DNA of 64,000 nucleotides from Patiria miniata (Eukaryota > Echinodermata > Asteroidea > Valvatida > Asterinidae): the NCBI RefSeq assembly GCF_015706575.1, contig NW_024037069.1, positions 31,517,315-31,581,314 of the forward strand, read 5' to 3'. The position numbers and the translations under genes were made by a program. Position 1 is the first letter of the stretch; each line of letters begins with the position of its first letter. The notes below the pieces were generated by a model, which searched no databases, was not told the DNA's origin, and worked only from the letters and a program-made list of their open reading frames with translations. This document shows positions 20,819 to 30,888 of the stretch, one piece after another.

Positions 20819-21340
20819 AAGGCCTAATCAGGAATGACGGAGACAAAATGAGAACTGAAGCTATGATGGAGTCTCTGAGACAGCAGTTCTTGTTTATTGG
20901 ATTTTATAATGGGCCCCTTTCGTCAGTAATTAACCACGCCACTGTAATCACTACCAAGCTTTTGTCAAGTGAAAATGACAGATTAATGGATACGGAGTAA
21001 TTGCCTGCGCCCTCTGTGAGCATAAAGTGCAAGTTCACAAAATTGGACTCGGCATCATCGTTTAGCCTGGAGAAGTAATTCTGATTGATTGGTGTAAATA
21101 TTAAAGATGTTACGACCGTGCTCTCCGACGAATTAGAGTTCGTTCTCCTAACGGATTTTTCACTTGTATAGTTTATTTTAACGGGGGGGGGGGGGATACT
21201 ACTTTTTTGAGGGGGAGGGGGGGGTGATGCTTTTGCGCCATAACAGATCCACTTTGCTAGTAGACTGGTTTCTGGTCCCTTCATACTGGTAATCGATTCT
21301 AATAGGAGCGGGAACCAGGCAGTCTACCCTGCGAGAACTG
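20819..21340. repeat. Array repeat R upstream of GPCR C (short form)
   Basis: It starts with the R signature (GGCCTAATCAGGAATGACGG) and follows R to the AATCGATTCTAATAGGAGCGGG stretch, but is more diverged than other R copies. It lacks the outer half. It contains G runs at about 21,184-21,194 and 21,212-21,222. Twin: 34,872-35,395. Confidence 0.75.
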
Positions 21341-22280
21341 AATTATTGTCGGGTCGTTAATACATTTATTTTACGCGGGCTGATTTTTTTGGTTCTCATT
21401 CCAGTCCCGTTTGCTATTGACTATAGAGGTCGTCCGGTGTGCGCCGTTAGCAGACACTCTTTGGTACCGGACTTTTTTTTGGCATGACACCGGGACCTGG
21501 TGCTGGTCGTGCTGGCGCCGCAAGGCGTGCGTGCGCAGACCCTGGATGTGATTTTCCGTGGCGCCGTGTTTGGTCTATGGAGTAAAAAAACATGCTACGT
21601 TAGTCACAAATACGTAACGTTATGGGGTTTTTTTTTTGGATGAAAATACGTGACTCGAGTCACGAGTCATCAAGCTCGAGTCCGAGTCATCATGGTCGAG
21701 TCCGAGTCATTTTCCAATGTGACTCGAGTCGAGTCCGAGTTCTGGACTCGAGTTTCACAACACTGACGTTTTCTATGACCAATTTGAAATTCATGTAACA
21801 TTATGCTCCCTAGAATTACTTAAACTGACATCATTTTTTTCTGTTCCTTGGGTTGGTTTCACATCAACAGGAGCAGTTCATCCTATGCTACGAGGTGATC
21901 TACCAACATTTTGAACGGTTCCAGCACTATTACGAAATTTTTTATTTTTTATTTAAACAATAATGTACAATTTAAGTCCATTTCATTTTTTTTCTCTACA
22001 GAAATGTATTTCAAGTAAGGCCGAGACTCTATCCTCGTACAGAAAACAGGAGAGGCTTTTTTTTAAGTCTAAATACGTGTACATGTACTTTTAATATCTA
22101 TTTATGCTTTATAATTGTTTTTTTTTTTAATGTTGTAAATGTCATACAATTCAGTTTCTAACTGCTAAATGTCGTGTTTTTTAATAAACCATAAACCATA
22201 TTACATCCCCCTTTAAGAAACGTGAAACATCTTCATCAAATCTGGGAACAGTCTTCTCCAAAACTGCCCTCTTTTACTGT
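21341..22280. other. Array distal flank, no gene
   Basis: The segment occurs only here and at 35,396-36,328. It includes a cluster of GACTCGAGT-type motifs (21,650-21,755) and AT-rich sequence. No reading frame or RNA gene is supported. Confidence 0.6.
21650..21764. repeat. GACTCGAGTC subterminal motif cluster, possible hAT end
   Basis: GACTCGAGT, GTCGAGTCCGAGTCAT and related palindromic pieces occur about eight times in 105 bp, ending in TTCACAACACTG, the complement of CAGTGTTGTGAA. Such subterminal repeats next to a CAGTG terminus resemble one end of a hAT transposon, but I find no matching second end nearby. Twin: 35,697-35,810. Confidence 0.45.
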
Positions 22281-22812
22281 TTAAAAAAAGGCAGTGGATA
22301 TTTTGCCGGAAGCGGCAAACCTTTAGTAAACGTTTAGTTTGCCGGATATGCACTGAACATGCGCAGTTACTGTTTTTTTGTACTTCTCCGGTGACAAATT
22401 TTAGTCTGGCTCCATGCCAATATTGTCGTTGTAACCTCGTATTCACAAGATGGGATTCAGACCATTTTATAATTTCGGACTTTATTTCCCTTTTAAAAAA
22501 AATCCTCCAGAGCCTCAAATCTGAAAAAGAAAATGTAATACTCTGCAATAAAATGTTTGAGACATGTTAAAATAATAAAAGAAGAATATTCTTATTTATT
22601 TGGGGATGGGGAAATTTTTTTTTTTAAATGTGGCGAGGATCGGGATCGAACCCGAGTCATCCCGCTCACTTACACTAGAGCTTTTGCTTAACCACTTCAC
22701 CAAACGTGCTACGTACAGCGCCCTCTGTTGATATGGAATGCCGCCGGCAAACCTTTAGTAAACGTTAGTTTGCCGTCATTACCTCCGGCAAAATATCCAC
22801 TACCTTTAAAAA
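22281..22812. mobile_element. Foldback element with hairpin ends and a tRNA-like core
   Basis: Ends are inverted copies around CAGTGGATATTTTGCCGG (left) and CCGGCAAAATATCCACTAC (right). Just inside each end is a self-complementary hairpin, CGGCAAACCTTTAGTAAACG with its inverted half GTTTAGTTTGCCG. The right half contains a minus-strand tRNA-like sequence (22,632-22,712). Twin: 36,329-36,860. No coding potential is evident. Confidence 0.65.
22632..22712 (-). repeat. tRNA-Ser-like (class II) sequence, not a functional tRNA
   Basis: On the minus strand it has an A-box-like TGGTGAAGTGGTTAAGC and a B-box GGTTCGATCCC inside a good T stem (TCGG/CCGA), and the spacing leaves room for a long variable arm. 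The 3' part (ATCCTCGCC) resembles tRNA-Ser, but the 5' strand of the acceptor (GTAGCAC) does not pair with it. It is therefore probably a SINE-like relic carried in the foldback element. Twin: 36,679-36,759. Confidence 0.55.
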
Positions 22813-23158
22813 ACGGCAAATCAGTTGTTCCCTTTCTCCAGCCATTTCAATGAAATGAGTTACACAATACAGTGGCACAATAACATGTATTTCGATACTT
22901 ACACAGATTTGTACATTTTATTTTGAGCACAATCGCAAAAGTGAAATAATCAAATAAAAATAAATGATAAACAACATAGGCCAATAGTAAATATTAAAAT
23001 TAGTACAGCCAATGCATAAAGTTATGCGCCATTCTTGTTTCATACATTAATTGTCTATAAATTTAAGGTATTTGATGATAATTTTTATTCCAAGGTCTTA
23101 GGAAGATCATTATCTATGAGCCATAATGCATGCAGCACTTACCAGCAATAATTAACGA
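22813..23158. other. AT-rich flank up to duplication junction
   Basis: This is identical or nearly so to 36,861-37,205. The match ends at 23,164, where this copy runs into GPCR coding sequence while the other runs into unique DNA. Confidence 0.7.
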
Positions 23159-23995
23159 GTTAATGGCTACGCTATTTGGTAGCCAAGCCACCACAAATGC
23201 GGAGAAGTGAACGATGAAGTACACGGTGGTTTTATCGGACAAGTGGTTCGGTCGAGGCTGCGGCGCGTTCTCATCGTTGACTTCCTGCTCCGTCTGCTGC
23301 ACACGATCTTGAAGATGCTTCAGCATCAGCATTTCATCCTGTATTTTGCGCCGCTGTTGCCTAGCGATGCGAACGAGAGCAGCTATCAGAAAGGTTGCCG
23401 CGATCATACTGGGGAAAATTGTCAGATCCGACATGACGACCATTGGGATTCGAAAACCTTCCCCCTGCAGGAAACTGGCGAACGACTCTTGGCTGTTGGG
23501 GTCAAAATTCAGCAAGGCGGAGAGGAACACTGCAAGTCCGAGGGCCAGAGACAGGCACCAGAACGCACCGATCAGGACGATGCAACGTCTGGGCGTCGCT
23601 AGCCGGAGATACTGCAGGGGCCGGGAGATCTTCAGGTACCGGTCAGCCGCTATGACCACCGAATTCAAGAAATAACCGAGAAGTCCAAAGTAGGTTGAAC
23701 TTGTGAGTACTGCGAGTTTGAGCGCGGAGTGGTTCAAGTTCGACATCAGGATTACAACCCACCATGAAATCAAAATTCCCATAACGATCAGGGACACACA
23801 AAGACTAGCCATGAAATAGTTGGACACATTATGGAGGGTGTGTTCTGTAGCGATTGTGGCTATTAACCACACGTAAACGAGACTTGTTACTAATGCGATG
23901 GAAATCAGGAAGATGTAGCCGGCCAACAAGGCCGGATGGACTAGTTCATCGCTCACAGATGATGCAGACGCATTCACGATCACTTCTTCCTCCAT
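23114..23995 (-). pseudogene. Divergent GPCR, copy D, truncated before TM7
   Basis: The frame starts at the conserved ATG and follows the family through TM6 (AWLPNSVAIN). At 23,164/23,165 homology stops and about 14 foreign codons (SLIIAGKCCMHYGS) follow before a stop. ECL3, TM7 and the C-terminal tail are missing, so a working receptor is unlikely. The foreign tail is the segment that flanks the array at 37,205, so the break is a rearrangement junction. The 5' end and upstream flank match A (about 95% by eye); TM3-TM6 and ECL2 (FDPNSQESFASF) match B and E. The DNA just past the break contains GGTAAGT on the coding strand, a good splice-donor consensus, but I see no exon to join. Confidence 0.85.
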
Positions 23996-24144
23996 AATAG
24001 GCCTTCCTGACAGAATATTTCAGTCACAAAACACATCAAAATTTACAAACAACTGTCACTGCATTCAAAAACACAAAGAAATCCCAAATACAGTTTTCCG
24101 TACTAGTGTGATACTTTTTATGACGACGCAACGACCAAACTCGC

Positions 24145-24158
24145 ACGTACCGGTACGT
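24145..24158. promoter_or_regulatory. Palindrome ACGTACCGGTACGT upstream of GPCR D
   Basis: This is the same 14-bp palindrome, context and spacing (about 150 bp) as upstream of copy A. It is a candidate regulatory site only. Confidence 0.4.
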
Positions 24159-24277
24159 CATTATACGCTAGCCCGTTGCATCTCTCAATTTATTATAAAC
24201 TGATGATGGCTTACACGCACAGCACTGGGCGCTTTCATTAAAAACATCAATTTAGAGTAAATTTACTTTTTTCAGAG

Positions 24278-25960
24278 TAGGCCTAATCAGGAATGACGGA
24301 GACAAAATTGGAACTGACGTTTTTGATGAGAGACACCATTAAGATTTGGCCCAGCGGTTGTTTATTTTTTTTAGTACGCCCCTTTCGTATGTTTAACAAA
24401 CCGCGGGTAACTGTAACCGCTACCACGCTTTTGTCAGGTGAAAATGCCAGGATAATGGATAAGTCATTGCCTCTATATTATAAACATAATATGTAAGTTC
24501 ACGATACTGGACTCAGATTTCTCGCTCAGCCTTGAGACGTAAATCTAATTGATTGGTGTAGATATTAAAGATGTTATGACCGTGCTCTTCGACGAATTGC
24601 AGCTTGTTCTCATTACGGAGTTTTCCACTCGTCCAGTTTATTTTCTGTTAACGGGAAAAGCTACACCCCTCCTCATTTTTTTGTTAGGGAGCGGTTGCTT
24701 TTGCGCGATAACAGATCCTCCTTGCTAATAGACTGGTTCTTGATCCCTACATTGTCGATTCTGATAGGGGCAGGAATCAGTCTACCCGTCGATTGCTGAA
24801 TTTTTGTGATAACGTTGATACTATTTCAAAAGTAATTATCATTCCTTAAATAAAAGTGGGCCGATTGTTTTGCTCCATGTCTCATCGAAAAGTGTACCTA
24901 TATATTACTGGCAAAACTAGCAATTAAAGAAAATCTGGAAAACTCGAGAATAGCTCGGACTGTACATCTTTGAAGGGAAGATACATCAATTGTAAGCATC
25001 AAAAAAGGAAATGATCAAATTACCACGAAATTCTTTACTGGACTGTTAGCATCCCGTACAATCATGGCTCCTTGTGTGCTGACGTTTTTAAGTAAAGTGA
25101 TATTTTTGTATCAATTTCCAACGACCAGCGTTGGAGAAAACTGTGGTATTTTTTTTTTAAACTGCTCCTTAAATTATTCGCCATTTTCTTTGCAACTGAT
25201 TACACACCTGTGATGAGGTACGAGCCTGCTAGACTGATTCTCTGACCTTATGATTCCCCAACGTCTATAAATTGCCTTGTTTCATCTTAAGTGGGGTCAG
25301 GGAACCAGACTACAAGAACATGATTGTTTTTCTTGGTTTTCCCAGCATCTACGAACCCAAAACGTGAAACAAGTCAGTGTAAAAATATTTGCTTGAACAT
25401 ACTATTCCTCCAAATCCATTTATTTCTGGAAAATTACATCAAAAGCAAATGTTGTACATTCCCTGTAATACATAAATACGTTCACTTGGATTAAAATGCG
25501 TGCTTAGTGACGTTCTTTTTTGTCCGTTTACATGGATGCTTTTCAAGGCTCGGTTGCTATAGTATCCGATACTGTCATTAATGTGCCATACACCGGTATA
25601 AAAAAAACCAATCGATTGAAAATATTTGAAGAGGTGTCCAGTGAGGAATGACAAAGACAAAATTGGAACTGACGCTTTCATGAGAGACACCGTTAATGGA
25701 TTTATTAATACGCCCCTTTCGTCGGTAATTAAGAAACCGCGCGTTACTGTAATCACTGCCCAGCTTTTGTCAGTTGGAAATGACAGAATAATGGATATGG
25801 TGAAATTGCCTCTGTTTGCATAATATGTAGGTTCACGATACTGGACTCGAATTAATCGTTCCGCATTGAGAAGCAATTCTTATTGATTGGTGTAAATCTA
25901 TTGAAGATGTTACGACCGGGCCTTCCACAATGCAGTGCACCACCAAGAGTTTGCCCAGAA
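24278..25960. repeat. R copies upstream of GPCR D, with a TTAA element
   Basis: It matches 10,080-11,920 at roughly 95%. The first R is interrupted at 24,974-25,464 by the TTAA element; the truncated second R starts near 25,640. It lacks the 148-bp foldback MITE of 11,544-11,691. No gene is supported. Confidence 0.75.
24974..25464. mobile_element. TTAA-type MITE, second copy
   Basis: This is the orthologue of 10,791-11,279, with ends AGGGAAGATACATC and GTTGTACATTCCCT. The flanks have decayed to TTGA and GTAA. Confidence 0.75.
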
Positions 25961-26570
25961 CAGTTCATTTTCTTTTCCAGTGTATTGTGGGAGATGGTCG
26001 ACAATTTCGCAGCGCGGGACATTTGAAATTACTGGTTTTTCCAGTCAGTAGTTTCGTAAGCGGATGATTTCAGCATAATGTTTGGCCCTTTTTGCAATAT
26101 GGTGTTTTTATAAGGCGGCAGAAGGCCATACCAATTCAAAGTCACAGCGGGTAGCGACAGTTCAGTTTTTTGTATTTTTCTGTCCTTAATAAATATGGAA
26201 CTTTCCATCAAACAAGTCCTCAGCTGTGAGAGATCCAAGTGCCCTAAACCAGATTTGTGTTCCATTAGTGAACGCGAGAGGCACGGCCTCATCTGCCACA
26301 AGACCACCTTGTTGTGAAAAAAAAGATAGAACCGTGGTCTATGAAGGCTGCAACCAGTCATTGCCAACAACCTAGCCAATGATGAAACACAAAAAAAGTC
26401 ATCTGTGGGCACATGTGCGAGATGGGCAGACCCCCGGCTGCAACACACTGTCACTGACCTAGGCATACACGTGTTCGGTCTGCATTGAATGGGAAAGTAA
26501 TAGTGGTAAGATCGAAACTTGATAATGTTTAATGGCCCCTAGAGTTGGCAGTCTGGAATCACATCTCGCT
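25961..26570. other. 3' flank of GPCR E, no gene
   Basis: Matches the 3' flank of GPCR B, and in inverted form that of G. The 145-codon frame on the minus strand (26,029-26,466) is broken by indels in the B copy and differs in G, so it is unlikely to be a gene; it may be 3' UTR. Confidence 0.55.
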
Positions 26571-27590
26571 TTAATGATCACAGATCAGTCGCTTCATCCT
26601 CTTTAAGTTACTCCTTGCTGCCTGTCGGTGCTCCGGCTGCGCATAGGCCAGGAACAAGGTGCCGCAGAAGGTGTCAAACATGGCAATAATGGAACCGACG
26701 GTCATGAGAGGGTTGAGAACGGCTGAAGTCAGGTCAGTGTTAAAAACTGCAATGTTAATGGCTACACTATTTGGTAGCCAAGCCACCACAAATGCGGAGA
26801 AGTGTACGATGAAGTACACGGTGGTTTTGTTGGTCGAGTGGTTCGGTCGAGGCTGCGGCGCGTTCTCATCGTTGCCTTCCTGCTCCGTCCGCTGCGCTCG
26901 ATCTTGAAGATGCTTCAGCATCAGCATTTCATCCCGTATCTTGCGCCGCTGTTGCCTAGCGATGCGAACGAGAGCAGCTATCAGAAAGGTTAGCGCGATC
27001 ATACTGGGGAAAATTGTCAGATCCGACATGACGACCATTGGGATTCGAAAACCTTCCCCCTGCAGGAAGCTGGCGAATGACTCTTGGCTGTTGGGATCAA
27101 AATTCAACAAGGCGGAGAGGAACACTGCAAGTCCGAGGGCCAGAGATAGGCACCAGGACGCACCGATCAGGACGATGCAACGTCTGGGCGTCGCTAGCCG
27201 GAGATACTGCAGGGGCCGGGAGATCTTCAGGTACCGGTCAGCCGCTATGACCACCGAATTTAAGAAGTAGCCGAGAAGTCCAAAATAGGTAAAACTTGTG
27301 AGTACTGCGAGTTTGAGCGCGGAGTGTGTCAAGTTTGACATCAGGATCACAGCCCACCATGAAATCAAAATTCCCATGACGATCAGGGACACACAAAGAC
27401 TGGCCATGAAATAGTTGGACACATTATGGAGGATGTGCTCCATAGCGATTGTAGCTATCAACCACACGTAGACCAGAACTGTTGCTACTGCGATGAAAAT
27501 CACGAAGATGTAGCCGGCCAACAAGGCCGGATGGACTGGGTCATCGCTCACGGATGGCGCAGACGCATTCACGATCACTTCTTCCTCCAT
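26571..27590 (-). CDS. Divergent rhodopsin-type GPCR, copy E (intact)
   Basis: The single-exon gene encodes 339 residues from the conserved ATG at 27,588-27,590. Features: N8 glycosylation site, seven membrane segments (about 22-46, 57-82, 92-117, 138-160, 183-210, 256-281, 289-316), ADRY 117-120, Trp146 in TM4, a basic/acidic third loop (about 211-255), AWLP 270-273 and GTLFL 310-314. Aligned to standard class A receptors, position 1.50 is Tyr (not Asn), 2.50 is Leu (not Asp) and 3.25 is Leu (not Cys). It is the functional-looking twin of B, with one residue difference, so this lineage duplicated very recently. Confidence 0.93.
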   Translation of the reverse strand: MEEEVIVNASAPSVSDDPVHPALLAGYIFVIFIAVATVLVYVWLIATIAMEHILHNVSNYFMASLCVSLIVMGILISWWAVILMSNLTHSALKLAVLTSFTYFGLLGYFLNSVVIAADRYLKISRPLQYLRLATPRRCIVLIGASWCLSLALGLAVFLSALLNFDPNSQESFASFLQGEGFRIPMVVMSDLTIFPSMIALTFLIAALVRIARQQRRKIRDEMLMLKHLQDRAQRTEQEGNDENAPQPRPNHSTNKTTVYFIVHFSAFVVAWLPNSVAINIAVFNTDLTSAVLNPLMTVGSIIAMFDTFCGTLFLAYAQPEHRQAARSNLKRMKRLICDH

Positions 27591-27766
27591 AATTATAGGC
27601 CTTCCTTCAGAAAATTTCAGTCACCAAAAGCATCAAAATTTACAAACAACTGTCAGTGCGTCAAAAGCACAAAGAAATCCCATCTGCTTCAGTGAAAACA
27701 GAAAAACAACCAACTTGTGTGATACCTAGTTGGTAAATGACTATATGACGCAACGACCAAATTCGC

Positions 27767-27789
27767 ACGTACCGTACATAACGGTACGT
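27767..27789. promoter_or_regulatory. Spread palindrome upstream of GPCR E
   Basis: Inverted arms ACGTACCGT and ACGGTACGT lie 5 bp apart, the same as upstream of B. This is a candidate promoter element. Confidence 0.35.
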
Positions 27790-27885
27790 TATGCATATAC
27801 GCTGTAGCCGGTTGCATATCTCAATATTATTATACACCTTGAAACGGCTTACACGCACAACACCGGGCGCTTTCATAAATCGTTC

Positions 27886-29271
27886 TACATCTGAAAAGGC
27901 CTAATTAGGAACGACGGCCGAAAACTGAAACTGACGCTTTGATGAGAGTTAATATTTGGCCCAGCAGTAAAGTGGATTTGTTGATACGCCCCTTTCGTCG
28001 GTAAATAACAAGCCGCGCGTTACTGTAACCGCTACCATGCTTTTGTCAGGTGAAAATGCCAGAATAATGGATAAGTACTTGCCTCTATTATGAACATATT
28101 ATGTAAGTTCACGATACTGGACTCGGATTTATCGCTCAGCCTTGAGACGTAAATCTGATTGATTGGTGTAGATATTAAAGATGTTATGACCGTGCTCTTC
28201 GACGAATTGCAGTTTGTTCTCATTACAGAGTTTCCACTCGTCCAGTTTATTTTCTGTTAATGGGAAAAGCTACACCTCCCCCATTTTTTTCGGTAGGGAT
28301 CGGTTGCTTTTGCGCGATAACAAATCCTCCTTGCTAATAGACTGGTTCTTGCTCCCTACATTGTCGATTCTGATAGGGGCGGGAATAAGTCTACTCGGCG
28401 ATTACTGAATTTTTGTGATACTTAAACGTTGATACGTGTATTTTGAAAGTAATTATCATTCCTAATTTTGCTCCGAATGTCTCATTCAAAAGTGTACCAA
28501 TATATTACTAGCAAAACTAGAAATTAAAGAAAATCTGGAAAATTCGAGAATAGCACGGACTGTGCGTCTTTAATACATAAATACGTTCACTTGGATTTAA
28601 ACACGTGCTTATTAGTGACGTTCTTTTTGGTTCGTTTACATGATGCTTTCATGACCCTGTTGCTATAGTATCCGATACTGTCATTAACGTGCCATACACC
28701 GGTATAAAAAAAAAATCGATTGAAAAAATAGTGGCTAAGTTCAGATCAGGAAAAGTCCGCATGTAATTGGTTGTAAATAAATATATTACTTTGTTGGTAT
28801 TAAAATAGCAGTCCTTGTTGCAGCATATTGCCTTATAAATACCACAGGATACAACACAATAATACAACTTGGGCAAGAATTTAAAACCCACTTGTTGAGG
28901 AGTCTACGATTTACTTGGTAACCAGTAAAATGGTCTGTGAAAATGGTCAAAGATTGAATGACTTCGTTTATCGCTTATTCCAAGTATGAAAAATAATCCA
29001 AAACTGTGTCCTCCCAAATTAGCTTCAGGACGACATCGGTCCGTCTATCGATAGAAGAGCTGCAAAAAAATGCTGGTTGTTCCACGTCGTTACTGCGGGT
29101 TGAGAGCGGGGCCTCCGTCCCTTGAGATCATGATGATCATCAGGAGCAGCGATTTCTTGCTATCAGTTGCGGGGGGGGGGGGACCAGTAGCTTGAGAAAT
29201 GGATAGGTGGGGTATTCATATTATCTAACTCTAGGGGGCGTCCTTCATCAAATGTATTCATCCAATCATAG
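27886..29271. repeat. Array repeat R upstream of GPCR E
   Basis: Up to about 28,600 it is essentially identical to the copy upstream of B. From about 28,600 to 29,000 it shares variants with the leftmost copy instead (for example CATGACCCTGTTGCTATAG and AAAATCGATTGAAAA), which indicates exchange between units. No gene is supported. Confidence 0.8.
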
Positions 29272-30482
29272 TTGAGGATGTCACAGTGTAGGTTTGACAT
29301 CGTGATGGAGAAGATCAACCCTGAAAAGGGCCGAGTGAGTCGCAATCGGCCCCATATAATTGTTAACATTTTGTGATATCTAATATTTTCGAACCAAGCC
29401 TTTATGAATTGATTAGTCTCATTCCAAGACCAGAATTGGATTTTATTCCCACTCCCGATCCCTTGCAAGCGTGGTGAAGTCGCCGAGACTGCAGAGGGCG
29501 CTGTCAACAAGATGAATCCGATCCAGTATTGGGATCTTTGGCACTCCGACCCGAGACATTCCGAGCAAACCTCAGGAGTACTGTAGTCAAGCGTATGTTG
29601 CGCGCGCGTGAGGTATGCTGGGAATTGTCAGGTCTAGGAAGCCATAGTTCCCAAGACTGGATTGGATTCGTCTTGTTGATAGCGCCCTCTGCCGTCACTT
29701 GCCAGGATTGTCAATATTCGCTCGTACCCCCCCCCCCCCCCACCCCCCCCCCCCACCCCCCCCCCCCCCCCCCGCCCTGCAAACGCTGGGCTACTCTGAT
29801 GAATTCACGCTCTGATTGGTTGGATTTTGCGTGACCAGTGACCTGCGCGTCATCAAGTTCATGACTCTGCAAGGTTTGAAACGGCCGTTGATAGTTGAGG
29901 ATGTCACAGTGTAGGTTTGACATCGTGATGGAGAAGATTAACCCTGAAAAGGGCCGAGTGAGTCGTAATCCGCCCCATGATTGTTAACATTTGGTGAAAT
30001 CCAATATTTTGAGCCAAGCCTTTATGAATTGATTAGTCTCATTCCAAGACCAGAATTGGATTTTATTCCCACTCCCGATCCCTTGCAAGCGTGGTGAAGT
30101 CGCCGAGACTGCAGAGGGCGCTGTCAACAAGATGAATCCGATCCAGTATTGGGATCTTTGGCACTCCGACCCGAGACATTCCGAGCAAACCTCAGGAGTA
30201 CTGTAGTCAAGCGTATGATGCGCGCGCGTGAGGTATGCTGGGAATTGTCAGGTCTAGGAAGCCATAGTTCCCAAGACTGGATTGGATTCGTCTTGTTGAT
30301 AGCGCCCTCTGCCGTCACTTGCCAGGATTGTCAATATTCGCTCGTACCCCCCCCCCCCCCCCCCCGCCCTGCAAACGCTGGGCTACTCTGATGAATTCAC
30401 GCTCTGATTGGTTGGATTTTGCGTGACCAGTGACCTGCGCGTCATCAAGTTTATGACTCTGCATGGGTTTGAAACGGCCGTT
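29272..30482. repeat. Tandem duplication, unit 2 copy
   Basis: Repeats of 29,272-29,894 and 29,895-30,482 correspond to 15,241-16,428. The first copy's C tract is longer and broken by A (about 29,727-29,773). Each copy holds a 206-bp foldback MITE (29,487-29,696 and 30,107-30,316). Confidence 0.8.
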
Positions 30483-30888
30483 AAGACTGATTCATTACTC
30501 TTTTATTCCAGTTCAGAGATGTTTTTTTCTCGTTGAAAAGCGTAATAATGCAGGAAATTCTGTAAAACTTATCTGTGTTGTGAATTTACTATTCCCGTCA
30601 CTTGCTCAGACTCCGTTTCGGATCACGAACGGTCGGATTGCATTATGCGACGCTAAACATTTGTCCACATGGTCCGCAATGAAACAGAAATCACATCCGG
30701 TATGGAATGTGCGCATTTCTAGGGGAAGTTTTCGGATAGCATTTTACGCACATTGTCTAATTGCAGTCTTGAACAGCTGCAGCCAGATGCTTTAAATACA
30801 GAGGTCATAGGCCACTTCCTTCACAAGATTCTGTGAAGCTCATCAGAGTATCCCAGCGTCCTGTTTGCAGGGAGGGGTTAGAGCGAAT
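30336..30888. mobile_element. TIR element with ATTGTCAAT flanks, unit 2 copy
   Basis: This is the orthologue of 16,278-16,832 with the same ends and flanking ATTGTCAAT repeats. Confidence 0.75.

Larger units (their letters stand above)
12310..23164. repeat. Near-identical tandem block, copy 1
   Basis: This block (GPCR B, R, 596-bp duplications, GPCR C, distal flank) recurs at about 26,350-37,211, offset 14,040-14,054 bp. The two GPCR pairs differ by one residue (B/E) and one indel plus a very few substitutions (C/F). Left of about 12,310 identity to the partner falls to around 95-98%. Confidence 0.85.

Noticed and set aside
22213..22548. 111-codon minus-strand frame, also at 36,261-36,596
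   Set aside because: Spans a transposon end and AT-rich DNA; identity between copies is explained by the recent block duplication.
22632..22712. Functional tRNA-Ser gene
   Set aside because: A and B boxes are present, but the acceptor stem does not pair and the anticodon arm is unconvincing.
26029..26466. 145-codon minus-strand frame downstream of GPCR E
   Set aside because: The B counterpart is broken by indels and the G counterpart diverges after about 50 codons; more likely 3' UTR of the receptor.
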